From JBKBIP01 sp046297495 (lineage in GTDB: Bacteria; Planctomycetota; Planctomycetia; Gemmatales; Gemmataceae): a stretch of 23,505 nt of DNA. The notes beneath the pieces were generated by a model that was not told the DNA's origin, did not search any database, and saw nothing but the letters and a program-made list of their open reading frames with translations. Positions 6,861 to 15,331 of the stretch are shown here, piece after piece. Position numbers and translations under genes: made by a program. The stretch is from assembly GCA_046297495.1 (NCBI GenBank), contig JBKBIP010000051.1:1-23505 (forward strand), read 5' to 3'. Positions within the stretch are counted from its first letter, which is position 1; each line of letters begins with the position of its first letter.

Positions 6861-8189
6861 ATGTTCCCGCGAATGTCTTGGCCGCTAATGCTGAGTGTGT
6901 TGTTGGCAAGTCTTGCCCGCGCCCAGGATCCGAACTCGGATGTGGTCTATTCCCGGCATCCGATCTTTCGCATTCCTTTTCAGACCGACCCCGGCGAGCG
7001 CCGCATCCAACAAGTTCAGCTGCATTACTCCATTAACCAGGGGCAATCATGGCTTCCGTATGCCAATGCCCTGCCGGATCAGGCGTCCTTCAAGTTCACG
7101 GCCGAGCGCGATGGCTTGTTCTGGTTCGCCGTACGTACCGTCGATCAAGAAGGCAACATGCACCCGCCGACCCTGGACCAGCTCCGTCCAGGATTGAAAG
7201 TGTACGTGGATACCGTGCCGCCCAGCGTGACCTTGCAAGAGCTGCCGCGCCATCAGGGGATGGTTGGCGTGAGCTGGAACGTGCGCGACGACAACCTGGA
7301 CCTATTGAGCCTGCAATTGGAGTATCGCTTGACCGGCAACGGCGCCTGGCAAACCGTGCCGCTGCCAGGGGCCAGCGCGGTGGGGCAAAAGTATTGGAAT
7401 CCCGCCACCAACGCTCCCCTGGAAGCGCGGCTGCGGGTGCGCGACCGGGCTGAGAATTGGGGAGAGGCCAAAACGACCATTTCCCAAGGGGCCTACGCGG
7501 GCAACGGCGCCGCCCCCCTGTCCGAGTCCCCTGCTCCGCAAAATCCCACGGTGCGCATGGTGAATAGCAAGCGCATCAGCTTGAACTACGCCGTCGAGGA
7601 GATCGGCCCCTCCGGTTTGTCGGTCGTCGAGCTGTGGTACACGCGCGACACGCGCAGCTGGCAGAAATACGAGGAACGCCAATTCGAGCAAAAAACGACG
7701 CAGCCGCCTCCCTTTGTCTTCGAGGTCAGCGAGGAGGGGCTGTATGGCTTCACCTTGTTGGTTCGCAGCGGCGTGGGCTTGGGACAGCGTCCCCCGCAAG
7801 TGGGAGAAGCCCCGCAGATCTGGGTGGAAGTGGATACCACCAAGCCGGTCGTGCAAGTGATGAACGTGGAGGTGGGACGGGGCAGCGACCTGGGAAATTT
7901 GACCGTTACCTGGCAAGCGACCGACAAGAACCTGGGACGCCAACCGATTACCATCTCCTACGCCGAGCAAGCCGGCGGCCCCTGGACGGTGATCGCCGCC
8001 AATCTGGAGAATACCGGCCGCTACATCTGGCGCATGCCGCAGGGGAGCGTCCCATATCGCTTTTTCATGAAGGTCGAAGCCGTGGACCGAGCCGGCAACA
8101 TCGGCGCCGCCGAGCATAGCCAAGCGGTCATCGTGGACCTGGCGCAACCCAAAGTCCGCATCCTCGATGTCGGCGTGCAACCGCAATAG
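6861..8189 (+). CDS. Secreted protein with repeated Ig/fibronectin-like beta-sandwich domains
   Basis: A 442-residue exported protein of unknown role. A hydrophobic signal peptide (MSWPLMLSVLLASLARA, cleavage likely after ARA at about residue 21) precedes three to four similar beta-rich units. Recurring motifs are a sandwich strand ending FWFAVRTVDQEGN, FTLLVRSGVGLGQ or RFFMKVEAVDRAGN, then a linker with DTVPPSV, DTTKPVV or DLAQPKV. This pattern is typical of Ig-like or FN3-like repeats in planctomycete surface proteins. There are no catalytic motifs; a structural, adhesion or carbohydrate-binding role is only a guess. Start ATG 6861 was preferred because GAGGAAGG lies 11 nt upstream; a GTG at 6852 is too close to it. 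It is 183 bp from cobU and not clearly in its operon. Confidence 0.8.
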   Translation: MFPRMSWPLMLSVLLASLARAQDPNSDVVYSRHPIFRIPFQTDPGERRIQQVQLHYSINQGQSWLPYANALPDQASFKFTAERDGLFWFAVRTVDQEGNMHPPTLDQLRPGLKVYVDTVPPSVTLQELPRHQGMVGVSWNVRDDNLDLLSLQLEYRLTGNGAWQTVPLPGASAVGQKYWNPATNAPLEARLRVRDRAENWGEAKTTISQGAYAGNGAAPLSESPAPQNPTVRMVNSKRISLNYAVEEIGPSGLSVVELWYTRDTRSWQKYEERQFEQKTTQPPPFVFEVSEEGLYGFTLLVRSGVGLGQRPPQVGEAPQIWVEVDTTKPVVQVMNVEVGRGSDLGNLTVTWQATDKNLGRQPITISYAEQAGGPWTVIAANLENTGRYIWRMPQGSVPYRFFMKVEAVDRAGNIGAAEHSQAVIVDLAQPKVRILDVGVQPQ

Positions 8190-8319
8190 CTGGTTGGCAG
8201 GAGGCCGGAAGCGATTCACGGTTCTGATCTCTCTTCATGGACATGAGAGGACATGCCTGCGAGGCACGTTTTCCTTAACTAATTTTCCCATATTGAGATA
8301 AAATCGATATAGTGAAAAC

Positions 8320-8339
8320 GTGGGAGAACTTTCTCCCAC
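8320..8339. terminator. Hairpin terminator candidate after the beta-sandwich gene
   Basis: Perfect 8-bp stem GTGGGAGA / TCTCCCAC with tetraloop ACTT, followed by a C/T-rich then T-containing tract (TTTTGACAGTTTTC). It is 130 bp after the stop at 8189. Confidence 0.5.
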
Positions 8340-8370
8340 CCCTTCCTACCATTTTGACAGTTTTCTTCCG

Positions 8371-8437
8371 TTTCATTGTTCCATTCCGCCCCACCCCCCC
8401 TCTCCCCCTATTTCAACTTCAAACGTGGAATGAAATG
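8371..8437 (+). repeat. C-rich intergenic element, copy 2
   Basis: Starts TTTCATTGTTCCATTCC, continues with a poly-C core (CCCCACCCCCCCT) and ends GTGGAATGAAATG, so the ends are inverted. It aligns with the reverse complement of 1267-1324 over most of its length and with the reverse complement of 19841-19903 at both ends and the C tract. Confidence 0.65.
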
Positions 8438-8482
8438 ATCCATCATATATGAGAATTGCATGACCCCAGCGTTTCAGTTCGT

Positions 8483-8535
8483 GTAGGGTGGGCCAAGTCT
8501 TCAAGGCCCACCACACCCCTTACGGTGGGCCTACC
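8483..8535. repeat. GGTGGGCC palindromic (REP-like) element
   Basis: GGTGGGCC at 8487-8494 pairs with GGCCCACC at 8505-8512, and GGCCCACC can alternatively pair with a second GGTGGGCC at 8524-8531. The outer GTAGG (8483-8487) pairs with CCTAC (8530-8534), so the unit can fold in two exclusive ways. It lies between two plus-strand genes. Confidence 0.5.
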
Positions 8536-8880
8536 GTTGTCTCTCATCCACAGCGCAAACCGTGTCGTGCGCCCTATGATGCCAACATGAACCCCTCGCG
8601 CTGGTATTCGTCATTGCCATCCGCTAAAATCGCGGCAGGAGGTGATGACATGACATTCACAGAAAAGGGGACGCGACTCAATTTCGATGGTTATCAGCTT
8701 ACGCCACGACCAATTTTCCGTCCAGCAAAATACCGCTATGCGGCACCCAGAAACCATGAGAAGGAAAGCCGACCAAGAGGATTCAACGGTTCGCGTTCGC
8801 GTCCGCATGCGCGAACTGCTGAATCCGGTCCCCCTATGTTCCGAGCAGCCTGACAACAAGGCGAAGAAAGCGAGACCACC

Positions 8881-9939
8881 ATGCACGATGAATCCCTGTC
8901 GTTCTTGAAAAACCTGTTGCGAACCCCCAGCCCTTCCGGTTACGAGCAGCCGGTGCAGGAAATCGTTCGCTCCTGGGCGCGGCGCTATGCCGACGACACG
9001 CGCACGGATCGGCATGGTAATGTCATCGCGGTGCGCAATCCTGGCGGGCAGCCGCGCGTCATGCTGGCGGGACACTGCGACCAAATCGCCTTGATGGTGC
9101 AGCACATCGACGACAGCGGTTTTCTCTACGTGCAGCCCATCGGCGGGTGGGACATGCAAATTCTCTTGGGCCAGAACCTGACCGTTTGGACGCGCGAAGG
9201 CCCGTTGGCTGGCGTGGTGTCGCGGCGGGCGCCGCACCTGCTGACCAACGAGGAACGCAACAAAGTGCCACAGTTCACCGACATCTGGGTGGACATCGGC
9301 GTCCGCGACCGCAAGGAGGCCGAGACGCTCGTCACCATTGGCGATACAGTGACATTTGCATTGCACTGTCGGGACCTGCGCAACAACTTACTGTGTAGTC
9401 CCGGCTTGGACAACAAGGTCGGCTTGTGGACGGTGATGGAGACGTTGCGTTTGCTGCACGGCCAAGAGATCACGGCGGCGGTGTACTGCGTCTCGACAGT
9501 GCAAGAAGAAATCGGTCTGCGCGGCGCCGCCACCAGCGCCTACGGCATTCATCCCGAAGTCGGCATCGCCGTCGATGTCACGCACGCCACCGACACTCCC
9601 GGCAATGACAAGAAACAAATCGGCGAGGTGAAGCTGGGCAACGGCCCGGTGATCTATCGGGGTCCCAACATCAACCCGCGCGTTTTCGAGCTGCTGCACG
9701 CCACGGCCCGCGAACGAGAAATCGGCGTGCAATTGCGCGGCGCCCCACGCGGCACCGGCACCGACGCCAACACCATCCAACTAGCCCGCGACGGCGTCGC
9801 CACCGGCCTGATCGGTATTCCCAACCGTTACATGCACAGCCCGGTCGAAGTGGTCAACCTCGACGACCTCGACCGCGCCGCCCGACTACTGGCCGAAGCC
9901 TGCCAACGCATCACGCCGCGAACCGAATGGGTGCCGTGA
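8881..9939 (+). CDS. M42 family metallo-aminopeptidase
   Basis: Cytoplasmic di-metal peptidase that trims N-terminal residues from peptides, usually as a large TET-type oligomer. The 352 residues match the family. Likely metal and catalytic residues are H65 and D67 (AGHCDQIALMV), D177 (PGLDNKVG), E209-E210 (QEEIGLRG), D232 (AVDVTHA) and H319 (MHSPVEV), all present, so an active enzyme is expected. Exact substrate preference cannot be read; relatives are annotated as glutamyl aminopeptidase or endoglucanase M. The start codon at 8881 has only a weak purine-rich leader (GAAAGCGAG). A 12-bp perfect hairpin lies downstream at 10023-10062. Family is firm. Confidence 0.94.
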   Translation: MHDESLSFLKNLLRTPSPSGYEQPVQEIVRSWARRYADDTRTDRHGNVIAVRNPGGQPRVMLAGHCDQIALMVQHIDDSGFLYVQPIGGWDMQILLGQNLTVWTREGPLAGVVSRRAPHLLTNEERNKVPQFTDIWVDIGVRDRKEAETLVTIGDTVTFALHCRDLRNNLLCSPGLDNKVGLWTVMETLRLLHGQEITAAVYCVSTVQEEIGLRGAATSAYGIHPEVGIAVDVTHATDTPGNDKKQIGEVKLGNGPVIYRGPNINPRVFELLHATAREREIGVQLRGAPRGTGTDANTIQLARDGVATGLIGIPNRYMHSPVEVVNLDDLDRAARLLAEACQRITPRTEWVP

Positions 9940-10016
9940 ACGAGTTTGGCAAGGCAATGGTGATCGGAAAAACAAGCAGATTCGGGCTTCTGCCGTTTCC
10001 AAGTGTCTTGGTTTGT

Positions 10017-10062
10017 TGATTCATCGGTTCGCGCTTGGGGACGACATCCCGCGCGAACCGAT
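10017..10062. terminator. Hairpin downstream of the M42 peptidase, shared sequence with 16977
   Basis: ATCGGTTCGCGC (10023-10034) and GCGCGAACCGAT (10051-10062) are perfect reverse complements around a 16-nt loop. The 18 bp TGATTCATCGGTTCGCGC at 10017-10034 recur exactly at 16977-16994. It can serve as a bidirectional terminator between the convergent M42 and methyltransferase genes, though no T tract follows. Confidence 0.55.
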
Positions 10063-10167
10063 CCATCTCAGCAACCGCTTTCAGGTCTTTTCCACGCCGA
10101 TGAGCAAACGTTGTTAGTCGTGCGGCGCCCAGGTGACAACGGCTGAGAGAAAATAGAGATAGGTTGA

Positions 10168-12327
10168 TCAGCCTCTGAGAATACTACCTGGCTTCCTTTC
10201 GTGAGTAAAGTCCTCCGTGCCGTTCTCTGGCAGGCCGAACGTGTCACGTACCACCATCTCGATTGCTCTATTCAGGTCATCTATCGCTTGTCGAACGTCC
10301 AGGGGAGCGCGATTGTCGGTCAACCGGGCGGCCAGCGTGGCGCGTTGTACTCCTCGTTGATTCAATGTCTGACAGGCCTCCTTGCTCCGAGGCAAGGGGA
10401 ATGTGGCCAGATGTTTGATTTTGAGTTCGGCGAACACGCGCCCCTGTCGGGGTTCGATGGCGCGGAAGTACCACGTCATAAAACGGCTGTTGAGTAACGC
10501 GCACAGGCCATCCAGAGTAAGCCAGTAGTCACGTTTGGGAAAGACGAGAAAGAAGTTGTTGCTGGCGTAGCGGCAGTGCCGATCCACGGCGGCCAGCACC
10601 TGATCGCCGGTGCGGCGCACGAGCAGTTTCTCGCGCTCGTGCCAGTCCGGCTTCCCCAGATTGGCGTAGCGTTGACGGGTCTTGGTGGTTGGCACGGCGG
10701 CCAGGTGAAGGTAGCGACCGTTCCAACACAGACGATAAGGCGTCAGTTCCCCCCGTCCAAAATATAACTCGCGGCAGGTTTCATTCATGGGACGGTCGAT
10801 GAATAGCTCGCGGCGCATGTTGCCGCTATGTACTCCTTCATGTAATTCAAAATAATCACCCAATGTTGGAAACAGTTTCAGTTGTTCCAGCACCATCCGC
10901 TTGTAAGGTGTCAAATATAGGTTAAACATGTAACGCGGATTGGTCCAAAAATCGGCTTGTGGTATTTGTTGGGAGAAGGGAGTGTCGGCGTCATGGCTGG
11001 CGACCTGAATCAGGTGATTCATGGAAGTAGGTTGTTTGCTCCCAATGATGGTAGCGGCGTCGATAACGGCATCGGTGAACGTCATTCCCCACCAGTCGAT
11101 GCGTTCGAGTCGCAAGTTTTCCAATAGGTACCGCCGGGTCGCCGTATAGTTCTTCAACAAGACGATGTCCGGCAACACCATGCCAAACCAGCCGCCATCG
11201 GCCAGCAAGCGAATGCCCTGCTCCACGAAGGGACGAAACAGGTCGAAAATGCCGGCGCTGGAGGGATAGGTGGCGCGGAGATAGTTTTTTAACCTCATGT
11301 CCGCCGTGATACTCTTTTGCCCCCAAGGGGGATTGCCGATCACCACATCGAAATGATCCCTTGTCCGAAGGGACGCGAAAGCCTGCCGCCAGTCGAACAC
11401 GTTCATCCAGTGACGTGCCGTCGCGTCCGTGATGGCATGGTGATGTCCTATGCGGAAATCCGGGCCGATCAGTGAGTTGCCGCACTGGATGTTGCCGGAT
11501 AAATCGAGCGGGTCGCAGTCATATCCCAGCCGCCGTTGGCGTGCCAGCGAGTCCCGCGATTCCCCTTGCAACATCTTCAACCATAGTGACATCTTGGCGA
11601 CTTGGACGGCTTGCGGGTCGATGTCCACGCCAAAGATATGATGGCGCGCCAGACGCTTCTTCTCGGCGAGAGTCAAATACCAACCCCCGTCCGTTCCCTG
11701 GTAAAGTTCGCGCGGGTGCCGGTCTGGTCCATTTCGTAAGTGCCAGTCCCGATGCCAGTCGAGTAGATATTGGTAAGCGCCGAGCAGAAACATCCCACAA
11801 CCGCAAGCCGGATCGAGAATGGCAAGCTCTGGAACAGGCGGCCTGATGACTGACATACAAAGATCATGCAGCCGTTGCCCGACGGTGTGCCGGACGATGT
11901 AATCCACGATAGGGGCCGGAGTATAAAAAACGCCGCCGGCTTTCTGGACCTCCAGGTTCGCTTCGATCACGACCCGCTGATCCGCCGTCCACTGGATGAC
12001 ATGCCCCAGGAAGTATTCGTGGAGCTGGCCGAGAATCTCGACCGGCAACGCTGAACATTCCGAGGGGCAAAGGGGTAGGTCCAGACCGTGGACCGTGCGC
12101 CAGAGTGGCTCCCCCGCGCCGGCACCGTCCGTTGAGAATAAGAACTGGTCATCCGCTTGCCATCCTCGCGCCGCGGCCAGGCGTGAAAACAGAAGATGAT
12201 AAATAGCCATTTGAACGGCATCGTTGCGCTCACGCTGGCTTAGCCCCGGATAGCGCGCGATGCCATGTTGGACCAGCCGCCACCGCGTGGTTTCGACCCA
12301 TTCCAGCAACCAAGGGGGGATACGCAT
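10168..12327 (-). CDS. Eco57I/type IIG-like adenine-specific DNA methyltransferase, solitary
   Basis: Predicted N6-adenine DNA methyltransferase of 719 residues. Using the ATG at 12327: a helical N-terminal part (QMAIYHLLFSRLAAARGW), FYTPAPIVDYIV from about 134, SAM-binding motif I DPACGCGMFL 172-181, acidic loop VDIDP 234-238, and the catalytic motif NPPW 332-335. A long C-terminal target-recognition region of TaqI-like type follows (LTPYRLCWNGRYL, FFLVFPKRDYWL). Type IIG enzymes usually carry a PD-(D/E)XK nuclease before this core; here only about 130 residues precede the YTP motif and I see no nuclease motif. No separate restriction gene is adjacent. It may be an orphan methylase, a reduced restriction-modification enzyme or a defence component. 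An in-frame TTG at 12390 would add 21 residues; neither start has a strong ribosome site. Confidence 0.88.
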   Translation of the reverse strand: MRIPPWLLEWVETTRWRLVQHGIARYPGLSQRERNDAVQMAIYHLLFSRLAAARGWQADDQFLFSTDGAGAGEPLWRTVHGLDLPLCPSECSALPVEILGQLHEYFLGHVIQWTADQRVVIEANLEVQKAGGVFYTPAPIVDYIVRHTVGQRLHDLCMSVIRPPVPELAILDPACGCGMFLLGAYQYLLDWHRDWHLRNGPDRHPRELYQGTDGGWYLTLAEKKRLARHHIFGVDIDPQAVQVAKMSLWLKMLQGESRDSLARQRRLGYDCDPLDLSGNIQCGNSLIGPDFRIGHHHAITDATARHWMNVFDWRQAFASLRTRDHFDVVIGNPPWGQKSITADMRLKNYLRATYPSSAGIFDLFRPFVEQGIRLLADGGWFGMVLPDIVLLKNYTATRRYLLENLRLERIDWWGMTFTDAVIDAATIIGSKQPTSMNHLIQVASHDADTPFSQQIPQADFWTNPRYMFNLYLTPYKRMVLEQLKLFPTLGDYFELHEGVHSGNMRRELFIDRPMNETCRELYFGRGELTPYRLCWNGRYLHLAAVPTTKTRQRYANLGKPDWHEREKLLVRRTGDQVLAAVDRHCRYASNNFFLVFPKRDYWLTLDGLCALLNSRFMTWYFRAIEPRQGRVFAELKIKHLATFPLPRSKEACQTLNQRGVQRATLAARLTDNRAPLDVRQAIDDLNRAIEMVVRDTFGLPENGTEDFTHERKPGSILRG

Positions 12328-12548
12328 GGGAAACACTCGTGGACCATATGCCGATTTGACTATCGGCGACCAAAACTGAACCGCATTCAAGCGGCTGGCA
12401 GACGGTTGGCATACACAGGTAAACCGGATGACGAACTATTTGGCGCCCGCGCGAGACGATGACTCGTTCCAGCCCTTGGAAAAATTTCGCGTTCTCGCTA
12501 TTTTGAATACCATCTCCAGGATTCGGAGTTCACAGGAAACGACCCAAT

Positions 12549-14249
12549 ATGAGCACCAACGACACCCCCGCCAACCTTCATTTCATTCAGGACATTATCG
12601 AGGAAGACCTCCAAACCGGAAAGTTCCAGGGGCGCGTTCACACGCGCTTTCCGCCGGAGCCGAATGGTTATTTACACATCGGCCACGCCAAGTCGATCTG
12701 CCTGAACTTTGGCCTGGCGCAAGAATACGGCGGCAAGTGTAATCTCCGGTATGACGACACCAACCCGGTCAAGGAAGAGATGGAATACGTCGAAGCCATC
12801 GAGCGCGACGTGCGCTGGCTCGGCTTCGACTGGGAAGACCGCAAGTTCTTCGCGTCGGATTATTTTCAGCAGCTCTACGATTGGGCGGTACGGCTCATCC
12901 AAGCGGGCAAGGCGTATGTCTGCGACTTGACGCCGGACCAGGTGCGCGAATATCGCGGCACGCTGACACAACCGGGACAAGAAAGCCCCTACCGCAACCG
13001 CTCGGTCGCGGAAAATCTCGATCTGTTCGAGCGTATGCGCAAAGGGGAATTTCCCGACGGCTCGCGGACGCTACGGGCCAAGATCGACATGGCCCATCCC
13101 AATTTGAACATGCGCGATCCGGTGATGTACCGCATCCTGCACGCCGAGCATCATCGCACCGGGGACAAGTGGTGCATCTATCCCATGTACGATTGGGCGC
13201 ATGGCCAGTCCGATTCGATTGAAGGGATCACGCATTCCATCTGCACGCTGGAGTTCGAGAATCATCGGCCCCTGTACGATTGGTACATCGACAACCTGGG
13301 CATCTATCACCCGCAACAGATCGAGTTTGCCCGGCTTAATCTCACCTATACCGTGCTCAGCAAGCGCCGGCTCATCGAGCTGGTGCAGGGCCAGTACGTG
13401 CGCGGCTGGGATGATCCGCGCATGCCGACCATCGCCGGCTATCGGCGGCGCGGCTACACGCCGGAAGCAATCCGTAATTTCTGCAAGGAAATCGGCGTGG
13501 CCAAGTTCAACAGCGTCATCGACATGGGCCGGATGGAAAACGCCATCCGCGACGATCTGAACAAGAAGGCCCCGCGCGTGCTGGCGGTGCTGCGTCCCTT
13601 GAAAGTGGTCATCACCAATTATCCCGAAGACCAAGTCGAGGAGCTGGAAGCGATCAACAATCCCGAAGACTCCAGCGCCGGCACTCGCAAGCTGCCGTTC
13701 TCGCGTGTGCTGTACATCGAGCAGGATGATTTCCGCGAAGACCCGCCCAAGAAATTCTTCCGCCTGGCGCCAGGGCAGGAAGTGCGCCTGCGCTATGCCT
13801 ATTTCATCAAATGCCAGAGCATTGTCAAAGACCCGAAGACAGGGGAGATCATCGAGCTACACTGCACCTACGACCCGGCCACGCGCGGCGGCAACGCGCC
13901 CGATGGCCGCAAGGTCAAGGGGACCATTCATTGGGTGTCCGCCGCGCATGCCTTCGAGGCCGAAGTGCGGTTATACGATCATCTCTTCAACAAACCCGAT
14001 CCGGATGATGTGGAAGAAGGGAAGCGCTACCTGGATAACATCAATCCCAACTCGCTGGAAGTGCTGATGAATTGCAAGCTCGAGCCGGGCTTGGCCCACG
14101 CCGCCCCGGAAAGCCGCTTTCAGTTCGAGCGGTTGGGGTACTTCTTCGTCGATCCCATCGATTCCAAGCCGGGACAACCGATTTTCAATCGCATTGTCAC
14201 TTTGGTCGATACCTGGGCCAAGATCGAGAAAGGGCAACAGAAGAAGTGA
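12549..14249 (+). CDS. glnS: Glutaminyl-tRNA synthetase
   Basis: Class I aminoacyl-tRNA synthetase charging tRNA-Gln directly. The 566-residue protein has RFPPEPNGYLHIGHAK (33-48) with the HIGH signature at 43-46, DDTNP 69-73, and VLSKRR 269-274 as the KMSKS-type loop. The insert and anticodon-binding beta-barrels follow. The SSAGTRKLPFSRVLYIEQDDF segment and the lack of a long archaeal-type extension fit bacterial GlnRS rather than GltX. Its presence implies direct Gln-tRNA charging in this organism. ATG at 12549 has AGGAAA about 10 nt upstream. It is transcribed divergently from the methyltransferase and convergently with the SirB1 gene 43 bp downstream. Confidence 0.97.
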   Translation: MSTNDTPANLHFIQDIIEEDLQTGKFQGRVHTRFPPEPNGYLHIGHAKSICLNFGLAQEYGGKCNLRYDDTNPVKEEMEYVEAIERDVRWLGFDWEDRKFFASDYFQQLYDWAVRLIQAGKAYVCDLTPDQVREYRGTLTQPGQESPYRNRSVAENLDLFERMRKGEFPDGSRTLRAKIDMAHPNLNMRDPVMYRILHAEHHRTGDKWCIYPMYDWAHGQSDSIEGITHSICTLEFENHRPLYDWYIDNLGIYHPQQIEFARLNLTYTVLSKRRLIELVQGQYVRGWDDPRMPTIAGYRRRGYTPEAIRNFCKEIGVAKFNSVIDMGRMENAIRDDLNKKAPRVLAVLRPLKVVITNYPEDQVEELEAINNPEDSSAGTRKLPFSRVLYIEQDDFREDPPKKFFRLAPGQEVRLRYAYFIKCQSIVKDPKTGEIIELHCTYDPATRGGNAPDGRKVKGTIHWVSAAHAFEAEVRLYDHLFNKPDPDDVEEGKRYLDNINPNSLEVLMNCKLEPGLAHAAPESRFQFERLGYFFVDPIDSKPGQPIFNRIVTLVDTWAKIEKGQQKK

Positions 14250-14292
14250 CAAGAGATGGCCGTTTAGCGTGCGACCCGCCAGGGAACAGCCG

Positions 14293-15114
14293 CTAATTCC
14301 AGCGGGCCACCTCGCATTGGGCTTGTTGAAGCATCTTCTCCACGACGGGCACATCCCCTTCGTCGCCAGCCACGTCCAGGTAGGCGCTCAAATGGTCGAT
14401 GGCTGGTCCAGGTTGCCCCGCTTGTAGGAGACATAAGCCCAAGTCGCGGCGTTGACGTGGATCATGCGGTTGCAGCTGGAGCAGCCGTTCCACGATCCGC
14501 ACCGCCCGCGCGTAATCCCCATCCTTCAAATAGATGTTCTTCAAGTTGCTCAGCATGCGCACCACGATGTCGCCAGGCGGGGTGGCGCTCAGCTGCTCAG
14601 CGCTGGCTTGGAAGGGAGTGCCGGTGGCACGCTCGACCAGGTGGGAACAACCTTCCGGCGTCAGCACCATCCCCCCATGAAAGGGATCGAACAACACTTC
14701 CTCATTCGCGGTCACGGCTTTGACGATGAAATGGCCCGGCAAACCCACCCCCACCACCGGCAAGCCGGCGCGCCCCGCCACCGCCAGCGTCACCACTGAC
14801 AAGGTAATGGGAATTCCAGTGCGGCGATCCAACACTTGGTTTAGATAACTGTTGCGCGGATCGTAATAATTCTGGACGTTGCCGCGAAAGCCCATTTCAT
14901 GGAACAGATAGCGGCACAGCCCGTGCGTTCGACTGGCGAGATTCCCCCGCACGTAGCGGCGCGCCTCATGCGCCAAGGCGTTCAATTCGCACAAATAAGC
15001 CTCCACGTCCAGCAGCGGATACTCATCACGAGCCAACAACAGGGCCACTTCCGCGACATCCACCGGGGCGGAAACATCATTCGCCAACAGCTTGAGATAG
15101 GCGTCCAGGTTCAT
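14293..15114 (-). CDS. SirB1-family protein: transglutaminase-like domain plus TPR
   Basis: 273-residue cytoplasmic protein. The N-terminal part (about 30-165) is the SirB1 transglutaminase-like domain, with the family hallmark NYYDPRNSYLNQVLDRRTG followed by IPITLSVV, then GVGLPGHFIVK and DPFHGG. The C-terminal 90 residues are TPR helices (ARAVRIVERLLQLQPHDPRQRRDLGLCLLQAG). The catalytic cysteine of true transglutaminases is not obvious, so a peptidase or protein-binding role is uncertain. Function is unknown in most bacteria. The start at 15114 lacks a Shine-Dalgarno but has TATAAT 6 nt upstream, consistent with a leaderless mRNA. Its 3' end faces glnS. Confidence 0.87.
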   Translation of the reverse strand: MNLDAYLKLLANDVSAPVDVAEVALLLARDEYPLLDVEAYLCELNALAHEARRYVRGNLASRTHGLCRYLFHEMGFRGNVQNYYDPRNSYLNQVLDRRTGIPITLSVVTLAVAGRAGLPVVGVGLPGHFIVKAVTANEEVLFDPFHGGMVLTPEGCSHLVERATGTPFQASAEQLSATPPGDIVVRMLSNLKNIYLKDGDYARAVRIVERLLQLQPHDPRQRRDLGLCLLQAGQPGPAIDHLSAYLDVAGDEGDVPVVEKMLQQAQCEVARWN

Positions 15115-15126
15115 ATACCCATTATA
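15115..15126 (-). promoter_or_regulatory. TATAAT -10 box placing transcription start at the SirB1 ATG
   Basis: Minus-strand TATAAT occupies 15126-15121 and the ATG begins at 15114, six bases later. Typical -10 to start spacing would put the first RNA base at or next to the A of ATG. No convincing -35 was seen and no ribosome site lies between. Confidence 0.4.
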
Positions 15127-15331
15127 TCTTCCGGCCCATCAGACACGAACGTGGTTTTGACTTTGAAAGGGGAAATCCGGCGGAGTTTCTTTTTGCCTTT
15201 CTGAGAAAAACCAGCCATGATACTTTATAAGAATAAGCGTCTCAGTGGGTCGGCGACCCGTTTCGCGCCGAAAACATGTCCACCCCAGAGGTTGATCGCT
15301 ACCTTATCCCGCGCTGTTGAAGGTGAGATTC

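Larger units (their letters stand above)
8190..8880. other. Repeat-rich intergenic region (691 bp)
   Basis: No convincing gene. It holds, in order, a terminator-like hairpin (8320-8339), C-rich element copy 2 (8371-8437), and a GGTGGGCC palindromic element (8483-8535). A 67-codon frame follows (8650-8853), preceded by AGGAGGTGA but with codon use unlike the neighbouring genes. The promoter of the M42 peptidase gene should also lie here; I could not place it. Confidence 0.5.

Noticed and set aside
10168..14249. Defence island around the methyltransferase
   Set aside because: Flanking genes are an M42 peptidase and glnS; no nuclease, helicase, toxin or other defence gene is adjacent.
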